Source: Ancylomarina longa (GTDB taxonomy: Bacteria > Bacteroidota > Bacteroidia > Bacteroidales > Marinifilaceae). Taken from it: 64,000 nucleotides of DNA. Position 1 is the stretch's first letter; each line of letters starts with the position of its first letter. The stretch is taken from NCBI RefSeq assembly GCF_003996985.1, contig NZ_RJJX01000009.1, positions 62,001-126,000 on the forward strand, written 5' to 3'. Made by a program: the position numbers and the translations under genes. The notes below the pieces were generated by a model. The model was not told the DNA's origin. It made no database searches and saw only the letters and a list, made by a program, of their open reading frames with translations. Below are positions 1-7,653 of the stretch, one piece after another.

Positions 1-2
1 AA

Positions 3-875
3 ATTGGAGCCAGACTGCAGAAATATTCCGGTCGTGAGAATTTTACAAAAACAGAACCAATTCTTACAGCAAATTATCATGCTTCAGATCAGCTTGATAT
101 TATCTTGGGAGCTCTCAATCAAGATAATAACCACGATCTTTCACGCGTGCTTTATGAGCCTGAACGTTTTTTTACAGACAAAGCCGAAAATGGATTTCAA
201 ATCTTATACAGCTCAAAGCGATTGCAATTAGATACTTGGATTAACTGGGAACAATTTATTCTAGAGAACGATCCTTTTCAGGAGAGATTTACCTTTGGTG
301 TTTCATCAGAAATACGAATCAACCAATTATCTTCTCCTTACAAAATAAGTATACCTGCTAAAATTTTATTTACTCACAGAGGTGGTGAAATTGATAGTTC
401 GAATGGTACGGTCCAAACTATTGGGCATTTTTCGTCAGGTTTAAAGTTGGCTAGGAAGATAGAAAATTCACGATTCACTTCCTGGAGTCTGAAAGCTATT
501 GCCTATTATTTCATTGACAACTCCTCTCGTAAAGAGTTCCTTTTTGATGACGGTCATGCTTTATATCCTCAGGCAAATATCACCACCAAATATTCCAGCC
601 TAAGTATTGGGTATTGGAATGCCTATCATTTTGCAGCTTCCCGGGGATTTGAATTGTTTCAAAGTTCCTCCTATGCCAAGCCTGGCTATTTTGAATCGAG
701 GAGAGAGCTTGCAACGCTTAACTATTACTACGAAAAAAGGATTTCGAAGGGGATCTATTTTGGTGGAAAACTGGATTTATATTATGACCTGAGAAATTCA
801 AAAGAAAGCTATTCTACAGCCATTTATCTTCGTATTAATGGAGATTTCTTTTTGAAGAAGGTGAAATGGAATTAA
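3..875 (+). CDS. Outer-membrane-like beta-rich protein, 5' end outside window
   Basis: The frame is open from the first bases of the window, so the true start lies upstream; an internal ATG at 105 is not a convincing start because the upstream residues have the same character. About 290 residues are visible. They alternate polar and hydrophobic residues with many aromatic girdle residues (W, Y, F), as in outer membrane beta-barrels, and the protein ends in a strand with basic and aromatic residues (YLRINGDFFLKK). No catalytic motif is visible. This supports a barrel or porin-like exported protein, but no family can be named. The next gene is convergent, with only about 43 bp between stops. 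Confidence 0.6.
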   Translation: MGARLQKYSGRENFTKTEPILTANYHASDQLDIILGALNQDNNHDLSRVLYEPERFFTDKAENGFQILYSSKRLQLDTWINWEQFILENDPFQERFTFGVSSEIRINQLSSPYKISIPAKILFTHRGGEIDSSNGTVQTIGHFSSGLKLARKIENSRFTSWSLKAIAYYFIDNSSRKEFLFDDGHALYPQANITTKYSSLSIGYWNAYHFAASRGFELFQSSSYAKPGYFESRRELATLNYYYEKRISKGIYFGGKLDLYYDLRNSKESYSTAIYLRINGDFFLKKVKWN

Positions 876-918
876 AAGCACTTTCAATGAATTAAACTCT
901 AAAGAAGCAAGTGGAATC

Positions 919-1440
919 CTAAATAAGCTTATTTAAGACGAAACGATAAGGTTTATTTTTCCAAATATCTTCGGCATAATCAATATTAATACGAGGATGT
1001 GAGGTGAAGCTGTATTTTTTTCCATCATCTTCTAACCATATGCGATTTGATACAGAAAGATCTTCTCCGTAAAAACTTTTATCTAATTTTAATTGTTTCC
1101 CAATTTTACCTGGACCGTTAATATTATCTAAACCACGAATTAAAATGGCCTGAGGTTTATTCACTTCTCCTGTTACAATATTCAATAGCCAATACATTCC
1201 GTAAATTAGATAAACATACACCTTTCCACCAGTCGCATACATCACCTCCGTTCTCAAGGTTCGACCTTTGGAAGCATGAGAGGCAAGATCATCTTCTCCT
1301 ACATACATTTCTATTTCAGTAATCCTGTATTTCGTTAACTTACCATTATTCCATTTTCGCACCAAAATCTTTCCGATTAAAGCACGAGCCACCATATGGA
1401 TATCACAACGGAAAAACGATTTTCCTAATTTACGTCCCAT
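919..1440 (-). CDS. DNA-3-methyladenine glycosylase (AAG/MPG family)
   Basis: Predicted base-excision repair glycosylase removing alkylated purines such as 3-methyladenine. At 173 aa it is slightly shorter than typical bacterial AAG proteins (about 190-200 aa). The family core is clear: EIEMYVGEDDLASH at residues 42-55, where E44 matches the catalytic glutamate and Y46 the base-stacking tyrosine. This is followed by VYVYLIYGMYWLLNIVT (75-90) and the NGPGKIGKQL segment (about 108-117) found at the DNA-binding surface. The start ATG lies at the family N-terminus. The gene stands alone, divergent from the ribosomal operon. It is unrelated to the helix-hairpin-helix AlkA glycosylases. Confidence 0.92.
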   Translation of the reverse strand: MGRKLGKSFFRCDIHMVARALIGKILVRKWNNGKLTKYRITEIEMYVGEDDLASHASKGRTLRTEVMYATGGKVYVYLIYGMYWLLNIVTGEVNKPQAILIRGLDNINGPGKIGKQLKLDKSFYGEDLSVSNRIWLEDDGKKYSFTSHPRINIDYAEDIWKNKPYRFVLNKLI

Positions 1441-1544
1441 ACTCTGTCTCTGAAATTCCTTTTATAAAAATAAAAAAATCCTTATTCATTGCATATCAAA
1501 TCATCTGTTCTTATTTGTGCCATAAAAAAGTAAAGAATGTAAGG

Positions 1545-1572
1545 TTTGAAATAAAATTATTTCCTACTTTTG
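1545..1572 (+). promoter_or_regulatory. Possible distal promoter of the rplM operon
   Basis: TACTTTTG at 1565-1572 matches the Bacteroidota -7 consensus TAnnTTTG and is followed by C. A TTTG lies at 1545-1548, but the spacing of 16 bp is shorter than the usual 19-21 bp. The site is therefore less certain than the proximal one. Confidence 0.35.
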
Positions 1573-1764
1573 CAGAGAAATTGTACCGATGGGTTTACAA
1601 AGTAAAATTCCAACCCCAAACAATTGATTCTACTACCCTTAGCAAGTATAAGTTTCAATATTGGGTGATATATCAATTTAGATTTTTTGATTGACTTGGC
1701 CACTCCACATCATCCCGATTATCCACAACGGGTTAAGTGATTCATCAATAAATCAATGAAAAAA

Positions 1765-1795
1765 TTGGTGTATTTAGAGGAATAATGTACTTTTG
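1765..1795 (+). promoter_or_regulatory. Proximal promoter of the rplM-rpsI operon
   Basis: TTGG at 1765-1768 and TACTTTTG at 1788-1795 are separated by exactly 19 bp, fitting the Bacteroidota primary sigma-factor consensus (-33 TTTG, -7 TAnnTTTG). The rplM start codon follows about 50 bp downstream. Confidence 0.6.
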
Positions 1796-1848
1796 CAAGC
1801 CAAATTGGAATAATTGTATTAAAGTATTAATAATTAAAAGTTTTAGAA

Positions 1849-2304
1849 GTGGATACATTAAGTTACAAAACCGTTTCTGCAAATAGCGCTACTGCTAACA
1901 AAGAGTGGGTTGTTATTGATGCAGAAAATCAAGTGTTAGGTAGACTTAGCTCTAAAGTAGCAAAACTACTTAGAGGTAAATATAAGCCAAACTACACTCC
2001 TCATGTTGATTGTGGAGACAACGTGATCATTATCAATGCTGAAAAAGTGCGATTAACTGGTAATAAGTTAAACGACAGACAGTATTTCTCTTTTACTGGA
2101 TACCCAGGTGGACAAAGAATTAAATCTCCTGCTGATTTATTAGCAAAACATCCAGAGAGATTAATCGAGAAAGCTGTAAAAGGTATGCTTCCAAAGAACA
2201 GATTGGGAAGTAAACTTTACACTAATCTATATGTATATGTAGGTTCTGAGCACAAACATGAAGCTCAACAGCCAAAAAAATTAGATTTAAACACAATTAA
2301 ATAA
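1849..2304 (+). CDS. rplM: 50S ribosomal protein L13
   Basis: Large-subunit protein binding 23S rRNA early in assembly. The 151-aa protein shows the L13 landmarks: WVVIDAENQVLGRLSS near residues 20-35, the LRGKYKPNYTPHVDCGD segment (about 41-57), and GMLPKNRLG (about 113-121). The start is GTG, chosen because the N-terminus MDTLSYKT is usual in Bacteroidota L13 and no ATG lies nearby. rpsI follows after 5 bp, the nearly universal L13-S9 pairing. A strong proximal promoter lies 50 bp upstream. Confidence 0.97.
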   Translation: MDTLSYKTVSANSATANKEWVVIDAENQVLGRLSSKVAKLLRGKYKPNYTPHVDCGDNVIIINAEKVRLTGNKLNDRQYFSFTGYPGGQRIKSPADLLAKHPERLIEKAVKGMLPKNRLGSKLYTNLYVYVGSEHKHEAQQPKKLDLNTIK

Positions 2305-2309
2305 TAGGT

Positions 2310-2696
2310 ATGGAAGTAATTAATGCTATTGGACGTAGAAAAGCAGCAGTTGCCCGTATATACGTTAGCGAAGGTAAAGGTCAGATTACCATCAACAAAA
2401 AAGAGCTTAAAGAGTACTTTACTACCGGAACTCTACAGTACATCGTTACTCAGCCTTTAAACCTTTTGGAGGTTGCTGATAAATACGATATCAAAGTAAA
2501 TCTTGATGGTGGTGGAGTTACAGGACAAGCTGAAGCGCTTCGATTGGCTATTGCCAGAGCACTAGTAAAAATTGATGCCGAATCAAAAGCTGCATTAAGA
2601 ACTGCAGGTTTCATGACTCGTGATCCTCGTGAGGTTGAACGTAAAAAACCAGGACAACCTAAAGCACGTAAGAAATTTCAATTTAGTAAACGTTAA
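2310..2696 (+). CDS. rpsI: 30S ribosomal protein S9
   Basis: Small-subunit protein whose C-terminal tail reaches the P-site tRNA. The 128-aa product begins with NAIGRRKAAVARIY, contains the GGGVTGQAEALRLAIARAL stretch near residues 65-85, and ends in the basic tail KARKKFQFSKR with the conserved terminal KR. It starts 5 bp after rplM and is surely cotranscribed with it. Length and motifs are standard for the family; nothing is unusual. Confidence 0.97.
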   Translation: MEVINAIGRRKAAVARIYVSEGKGQITINKKELKEYFTTGTLQYIVTQPLNLLEVADKYDIKVNLDGGGVTGQAEALRLAIARALVKIDAESKAALRTAGFMTRDPREVERKKPGQPKARKKFQFSKR

Positions 2697-2798
2697 TGTT
2701 TTTGTGGCAGGTTTAGTATCTAAATTGTTGAGACTTCGAAATTCGAACTACCTAGCAATTGCCATAAAATGAATGTAAACGATTAAAAAAAACAAAAA

Positions 2799-3707
2799 AT
2801 GTCAAATACTACATTTGAAGAATTATTGGAAGCTGGTTGTCATTTTGGACACTTAACCAGAAAATGGAATCCAAAAATGGCTCCTTATATTTTTATGGAG
2901 CGCAACGGAATCCATGTAATAGACCTACACAAAACAGCTGTAAAGCTTGATGATGCTTCTGCAGCATTAAAGCAAATTGCTAAATCAGGAAGAAAAATTC
3001 TTTTTGTTGCTACTAAAAAGCAAGCAAAATCTATTGTTTCTGAAAAAGTGAGTGCAGTAAATATGCCATTTGTAACTGAGCGTTGGCCAGGTGGTATGTT
3101 AACAAACTTCCCTACTATCAGAAAGGCAGTTAAAAAAATGACTTCTATCGACAAAATGGAAAAAGATGGAACATTTAACCACCTTTCTAAAAGAGAAAGA
3201 CTACAAATTTCTCGTCAGAGAGCTAAGTTGGAAAAGAACTTAGGTAGTATTGCTGATCTGACCAGATTACCAGCTGCTTTATTTGTAGTTGATGTAATGA
3301 AAGAATACATCGCAGTAAAAGAAGCAAACCGTTTGGGTATTCCTGTATTTGCTATGGTAGATACCAACTCAAGTCCAGCAGGTATCGATTTTGTTATTCC
3401 AGCTAATGATGACGCTTCCAACTCTATTTCTATCATTCTTGATAAAGTTACCCATTCTATTAAAGAAGGATTATCTGAAAGAAAAGTAGAAAAAGAAAAA
3501 GAAGCTGCAGACAAAAAAGTTGCTGCAGACAAAAAAGCTTCTAAGCTTAGAAAAGCTAAGAAGGAAGCAGCTCCAGTGGAAGAAGCTAAACCAGAAGCTC
3601 CTGTTGCAAAAGAAGCTCCTGTAGCAAAAGCTACTCCTGAGACTCCTGAGACTCCTGCTACTCCTGAAGCTCCTGCTAATAAGGCAGAAAAGAATGATAA
3701 GGAATAA
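2799..3707 (+). CDS. rpsB: 30S ribosomal protein S2 with long C-terminal tail
   Basis: S2 binds late to the small subunit near S1. Residues 1 to about 230 form the standard S2 fold: LLEAGCHFGHLTRKWNPKM at 9-27, RWPGGMLTNFPTIRKAV near 96-112, and PAGIDFVIPAND near 197-208. Residues about 230-302 are a low-complexity tail of lysine, alanine, glutamate and proline, with repeated EAPVAK and ETP/ATP words, about 60-70 residues beyond a usual S2. It is followed after 30 bp by tsf, the common S2-EF-Ts order. The 102-bp gap from rpsI contains no obvious terminator, so readthrough is possible. Confidence 0.96.
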   Translation: MSNTTFEELLEAGCHFGHLTRKWNPKMAPYIFMERNGIHVIDLHKTAVKLDDASAALKQIAKSGRKILFVATKKQAKSIVSEKVSAVNMPFVTERWPGGMLTNFPTIRKAVKKMTSIDKMEKDGTFNHLSKRERLQISRQRAKLEKNLGSIADLTRLPAALFVVDVMKEYIAVKEANRLGIPVFAMVDTNSSPAGIDFVIPANDDASNSISIILDKVTHSIKEGLSERKVEKEKEAADKKVAADKKASKLRKAKKEAAPVEEAKPEAPVAKEAPVAKATPETPETPATPEAPANKAEKNDKE

Positions 3708-3737
3708 TTAATTCACAAAAAATAAATTCGATATATC

Positions 3738-4562
3738 ATGTCTATTAAAGCAGCAGATGTAGCCAAATTGCGTAAAGCAACTGGCGCAGGAATGATGGAT
3801 TGTAAAAAAGCTCTTATCGAAGCGGATGGTGATTTTGACAAATCAGTCGAAATTATTCGTAAAAAAGGTATGGCTATAGCTAACAAACGTGCCGACAGAG
3901 AAGCAACTGAAGGTGTAGTATTAGCAAAAGTTTCTGAAGATAAGAAAAATGGCGTTATCATCACTTTGAACTGCGAAACTGACTTCGTTGCAAAAAATGA
4001 TGGTTTTGTAGCATTTGCAACAAAAATTCTTGACTTAGCCTTAGAAAATATGCCTGCTGATTTGGAAGCTTTGAAAGCTTTAGAATTAGAAGGTAGAAAA
4101 GTAGAAGAACATGTTACAGAGCAAACTGGAATTATCGGCGAAAAAATTGATCTGAGTTTCTTCGATAAAATTGAAGCGGCATCTTCTGTTGCTTATATCC
4201 ATGCTGGTAACAAATTAGCTACATTGATTGGTTTTAACAAAGAAGTTGAAAATCAAATGGCAAGAGATGTTGCCATGCAAGCAGCTGCAATGGCTCCTAT
4301 CGCAATTGACAAGGATGCTGTTTCTGCAGATGTCGTAGCTAAAGAGCTTGAAATTGGAAAAGAAAAAGCTCGTCTTGAGGGAAAACCTGAACAAATGCTT
4401 GATAAGATTGCTCAAGGTCGTTTAGGTAAATTCTTCAAAGAAGTAACTTTATTAAACCAGGACTTTGTTAAGGATAGCAAAAAGACTGTTAAGCAGTATC
4501 TAGCAGAAGCTGACAAAGAATTAACCGTGGTTGAGATGAAACGCTTCACTCTAAATGCTTAA
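3738..4562 (+). CDS. tsf: Elongation factor Ts
   Basis: Guanine-nucleotide exchange factor recycling EF-Tu. The 274-aa protein opens with the UBA-like domain VAKLRKATGAGMMDCKKAL (residues 8-26) and has the NCETDFVAKND motif that contacts EF-Tu (about 79-89). The C-terminal part carries LLNQDFVKDSKKTVKQYL. Length is normal for the short Bacteroidota form. It is cotranscribed with rpsB and followed by a strong hairpin terminator, which separates it from pyrH. Confidence 0.97.
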   Translation: MSIKAADVAKLRKATGAGMMDCKKALIEADGDFDKSVEIIRKKGMAIANKRADREATEGVVLAKVSEDKKNGVIITLNCETDFVAKNDGFVAFATKILDLALENMPADLEALKALELEGRKVEEHVTEQTGIIGEKIDLSFFDKIEAASSVAYIHAGNKLATLIGFNKEVENQMARDVAMQAAAMAPIAIDKDAVSADVVAKELEIGKEKARLEGKPEQMLDKIAQGRLGKFFKEVTLLNQDFVKDSKKTVKQYLAEADKELTVVEMKRFTLNA

Positions 4563-4582
4563 TACAATTATTATTACATATT

Positions 4583-4614
4583 AAAAGAGTTCCTTTTCGG
4601 AACTCTTTTTTTTT
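4583..4614 (+). terminator. Rho-independent terminator after tsf
   Basis: A perfect 11-bp stem (AAAAGAGTTCC at 4583-4593 pairing with 4599-4609), a five-base loop, and a run of T from 4606 to 4614. Confidence 0.85.
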
Positions 4615-4661
4615 ATCCTTTAAAAGAATTTTCTCATCTTTAAGAATAAAAATCTGATAAA

Positions 4662-5372
4662 ATGGTTAAATATAATCGTGTTCTTTTAAAATTGAGCGGC
4701 GAATCTCTAATGGGAGATCAGCAATATGGCATTGATTCGCAGCGCTTAAATGATTATGCCGAACAGATCAAAGAAATTGCTAATCTTGGTGTTCAAGTTG
4801 GAATTGTTATTGGCGGTGGAAATATATTCCGTGGTTTAAGTGGTGCAGCTAAAGGATTTGATCGAGTTAAGGGAGATTCAATGGGAATGCTGGCTACAGT
4901 AATTAATAGTCTTGCTTTAAACTCTGCATTAGAAGCAATTGATTGCAAATCGTGTGTATTAACTGCCATAAGAATGGAACCAATCGGAGAATTCTATGCC
5001 AAACAAAAAGCCTTGGATTATCTGGACAAAGGATATGTAACTATTTTCTCGGCTGGAACTGGAAATCCATATTTTACCACGGATACGGGTTCTTCCCTTC
5101 GAGGCATTGAAATGGAGGCAGATGTGATGTTAAAAGGAACACGCGTAGATGGAATTTATACCGCTGATCCGGAGAAAGATCCAAAAGCGAGTAAATTCGA
5201 ATCTATCACTTTTGATGAGATTTACAATAAAAATCTTCGTATCATGGATCTTACAGCAACTACTATGTGTAAGGAGAATGATCTTTCTATTATTGTTTTT
5301 GATATGGATACCAAAGGAAATTTGAAGAAAGTTATTGAAGGTGAAAACATTGGTACCTTAGTACATAATTAG
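4662..5372 (+). CDS. pyrH: UMP kinase
   Basis: Phosphorylates UMP to UDP with ATP, in pyrimidine nucleotide synthesis. The 236-aa protein belongs to the amino-acid-kinase superfamily. It shows RVLLKLSGESLMG (residues 6-18), IVIGGGNIFRG (about 49-59), MGMLATVINSLAL (about 74-86), and the nucleotide-binding segment GTGNPYFTTDT near 135-145. The position upstream of frr is conserved across bacteria and links UMP kinase with the translation block. It starts after the tsf terminator, so it needs its own promoter; no perfect consensus was seen. Confidence 0.97.
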   Translation: MVKYNRVLLKLSGESLMGDQQYGIDSQRLNDYAEQIKEIANLGVQVGIVIGGGNIFRGLSGAAKGFDRVKGDSMGMLATVINSLALNSALEAIDCKSCVLTAIRMEPIGEFYAKQKALDYLDKGYVTIFSAGTGNPYFTTDTGSSLRGIEMEADVMLKGTRVDGIYTADPEKDPKASKFESITFDEIYNKNLRIMDLTATTMCKENDLSIIVFDMDTKGNLKKVIEGENIGTLVHN

Positions 5373-5500
5373 AGCCAGTATTTTCAGGAAATATGCTAAT
5401 TTCGATTTTGTAATTAGGAGTATATTTATTGAAGTCCTAATTTTTACTATTTTTGTTAGAACATTACATTGATCAATAATCACAATTAAATCTTTCTCCC

Positions 5501-6064
5501 ATGACTGAAGAGGTTCAAATGTATCTGGAAGATGCAAAGGAAAAGATGGAGGCTGCAGTTGACCATCTTGATAAAGAATTACTTAAAATACGTGCAGGTA
5601 AGGCCAATCCTAGTATGTTAAACGGAATTATGGTGGATTATTACGGAAGTATGACACCTCTTGCGCAAGTTGCAAATGTCAGCGTTCCAGACCCAAGAAC
5701 TATTGCTGTTCAACCTTGGGAAAAAGCGATGATTACTCCTATTGAAAAAGCCATTATGAACGCCAATTTAGGATTGAATCCTGATAATAATGGAGAATTA
5801 ATCCGAATTAATATTCCGGCTTTAACCGAAGAGCGTAGAAATGATTTGGTGAAACAAGCGAAGAGCGAATGCGAAAATGCAAAAATAAGTGTTCGTAATG
5901 CTCGTAGAGACACCAACGATGAATTAAAAAAATTGGTTAAAGAAGGTCTGTCTGAAGATATTGAGAAGGATGCGGAAGCCGAAGTTCAAAAAATGACCGA
6001 TAATTTTGGAAAGAAAATTGATGTTTTATTCGACGCGAAAGAAAAAGATATCATGACCATATAG
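5501..6064 (+). CDS. frr: Ribosome recycling factor
   Basis: Works with EF-G to split the post-termination ribosome. The 187-aa product has the full RRF length: a helix-rich domain I (DHLDKELLKIRAGKANPSML near residues 22-41), the small domain II around YYGSMTPLAQVANVSVPDPRT (about 47-67), and the C-terminal helix ending in FDAKEKDIMTI. The 128-bp gap after pyrH holds a TATTTTTG -7-like box at 5448-5455 with poor upstream match. A strong terminator follows. Confidence 0.97.
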   Translation: MTEEVQMYLEDAKEKMEAAVDHLDKELLKIRAGKANPSMLNGIMVDYYGSMTPLAQVANVSVPDPRTIAVQPWEKAMITPIEKAIMNANLGLNPDNNGELIRINIPALTEERRNDLVKQAKSECENAKISVRNARRDTNDELKKLVKEGLSEDIEKDAEAEVQKMTDNFGKKIDVLFDAKEKDIMTI

Positions 6065-6071
6065 AATATTT

Positions 6072-6098
6072 AAAAGCTGCCAAAAGGCAGCTTTTTTT
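6072..6098 (+). terminator. Terminator after frr
   Basis: AAAAGCTGCC at 6072-6081 pairs with GGCAGCTTTT at 6086-6095 across an AAAA loop, followed by T residues. Confidence 0.85.
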
Positions 6099-6200
6099 AT
6101 TTTGACATATTAATGTCATTTCATTTAAATAGTAGTAAAAAAGTTTCTCCCAGACTATATGTTCCTTGTGGCATTTAAGTATTAAACTTTTTCTACCTCT

Positions 6201-6572
6201 TTAATTCTTACCAAAAGAAAATTGAATTCGAGCTACAATTTGTCGTGGCATTAAGGCAAATTCGTTGTAAATAAGGCTAAGACTGGAATCGAAAGTGGAG
6301 TAGATGTACTTGCTGTTAAAAATATTTCGGCATTCTAACAGATAACTAAATCTACTTCCTTTGGGAGTGTATGAATAGATTAAATCGGTAAATAGTGCCT
6401 GCTGACTTCTATGATTAGACTGTTGAAGTAAGGAATATTCTGGACGCATTTCAATCCATTGTCTGGAATCCAAATAATAACAAATTCGTGCTTTGTGAAT
6501 TTGTTCTGTTGATTTCGTTTTGCTTCCATTACTTTTCTGATTATTTACTGAAATCGAATAAAAGTAGTCCAA
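6201..6572 (-). pseudogene. Decayed C-terminal end of a TonB-dependent receptor-like outer membrane protein
   Basis: The open frame encodes about 123 residues of alternating beta-strand pattern, ending in LMPRQIVARIQFSFGKN. This closely resembles the last strand of TonB-dependent receptors (an arginine-rich strand followed by a terminal aromatic signature). There is no signal peptide, plug domain or TonB box. Reading upstream in the same frame gives more strand-like residues (NKWQFLAL) before an in-frame TAG near 6595, and beyond that the sequence becomes a repeat region. I infer a deletion remnant rather than a working gene; the start would be a weak TTG at 6572. Confidence 0.55.
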
Positions 6573-6629
6573 GGCTAGAAATTGCCATTTATTCTAAACT
6601 CAAAGCGGCTTTTTAATTCTTTTTAAAAA

Positions 6630-6734
6630 GATCAAGACTTTCGGGAAAAAACATCCAGACCTTTTTACAAAAAGGTCTAGACTTTATTTAATAACATCTT
6701 GACTTTATAAAATAAAGTCAAAACTTTTTTGTAG
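6630..6734. repeat. Short degenerate tandem array, period 21-22 bp
   Basis: Five units carry a GACTTT-like core (GACTTT, GACCTT or AACTTT) at 6636, 6658, 6680, 6701 and 6722, i.e. spaced 22, 22, 21 and 21 bp. Most have TC or ATC 3-6 bases before the core. Two internal hairpins arise from it: AGACCTTTTT/AAAAAGGTCT (6657-6678) and GACTTTAT/ATAAAGTC-like arms (6701-6719). The array sits between the HU-like gene stop and the receptor remnant. Confidence 0.55.
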
Positions 6735-6748
6735 TACATTTTGAATTG

Positions 6749-7162
6749 TTATTCACTCGTAACAGGAGATTCTTCGGGAGTGGTAATTTTCTCAAATTCA
6801 GCATCAGTTAATTCATGCTTGAACAATTTTCCAGGGCGGAAACTAACTTTTACTCCCTGAATGTGGGTGGCATTAAACTCTTCTTGTTTTTCTACTGCAT
6901 CGCTCTTAGCTATTAGTCCCATATTGCCAAACTCACCAAGATCAACTGTGTAGCCATCGTTTAAGGTTTTGGGTACAATTTGAAGGAAACCTTCGATTAC
7001 CGACAATACATCCATTTTATTCAAACTGGAACGATCGGCAATCTCTCCGGCTATGTAGCGAATGTTTCTTCTTCCTTTTGAGTTGAGGGAAGCATAATAC
7101 TTGGCAGGTGCCTGAGGATCTCGGGGATTTTTTCTCCCGATAACTTTAAAATTAATACTCAT
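6749..7162 (-). CDS. HU-family DNA-binding protein (TIGR01201-like)
   Basis: Histone-like nucleoid protein of the type common and often multicopy in Bacteroidota. The 137-aa product has an N-terminal extension (KVIGRKNPRDPQAPAKYYAS, residues 6-25) typical of this subfamily, an HU fold with the helical part IADRSSLNKMDVLSVIEGFL (about 41-60), a beta arm near VDLGEFGNMGL, and VSFRPGKLFKHEL near 108-120. It ends in a short acidic tail. The start codon gives the family N-terminus. A short repeat array follows its stop. Whether it binds that array is speculation. Confidence 0.85.
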   Translation of the reverse strand: MSINFKVIGRKNPRDPQAPAKYYASLNSKGRRNIRYIAGEIADRSSLNKMDVLSVIEGFLQIVPKTLNDGYTVDLGEFGNMGLIAKSDAVEKQEEFNATHIQGVKVSFRPGKLFKHELTDAEFEKITTPEESPVTSE

Positions 7163-7653
7163 TTTTTAACATTTTTGGTTCAACGTATAATTGATTTTGT
7201 ACAAAACTCTGAATTGTTTAGCAAATTTTGTTTGTCGAATTCCTACTTGTATCCCCTATGCTTGTTTTAAATGCTCCTCCTAATAAGAATCCATCATAAT
7301 AATGACAAAACTATTTTGTTGCGTTGTGTTTATTGATAATTACACTCAAATATAAATGCTATTTTATTTCGATGCAAGAAAAATTATAACCAATTCATAA
7401 ATACGTTGTTTGAATTTTCGAGTATGTAATATGAGTTCGTGATTGTGTAAAATTAATTGACAATAAACTAAAATTATTCATCATACCACACAAATAAAAA
7501 AACTCTGGAAATACAAATTCTCCAGAGTCTTAGTAAATATCTATATTATAATTATCACTTAAAAGTTGCAAGGATATAACTTGATTATCTTATACACTTG
7601 GTGCTTTAACTTATGTTCCTAAATGAAAATACAGATTGTTTCGTTACGATTAC
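7163..7653 (-). other. Intergenic region upstream of the HU-like gene
   Basis: About 490 bp of AT-rich DNA with no supported gene. It contains the terminator of the BtpA-family gene (7494-7529) and a -7-like TAGTTTTG on the minus strand (plus positions 7306-7313) facing the HU-like gene, with no good -33 element. I see nothing else. Confidence 0.5.
7494..7529 (-). terminator. Terminator of the BtpA-family gene
   Basis: On the minus strand, ACTCTGGA pairs with TCCAGAGT (plus positions 7502-7509 and 7521-7528), followed by a run of T (plus A run 7495-7502). Confidence 0.75.

Larger units (their letters stand above)
1441..1848 (+). other. Intergenic region between AAG gene and rplM; leader with two promoter-like sites
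   Basis: This 408-bp gap holds no supported gene. It contains two Bacteroidota -7 motifs pointing to rplM (1565-1572 and 1788-1795). The stretch between them (about 1573-1787) would be a long untranslated leader or a small RNA if the upstream site is used. A 12-codon ATG frame at 1589 is too short to call. No ribosomal leader structure could be recognised by eye. Confidence 0.5.

Noticed and set aside
1589-1627. Twelve-codon ATG frame in the rplM leader as a leader peptide
   Set aside because: Too short and without attenuator structure; chance is enough to explain it.
2885-3532. Minus-strand frames inside rpsB
   Set aside because: Shadows of a ribosomal protein gene, without promoter or family features.
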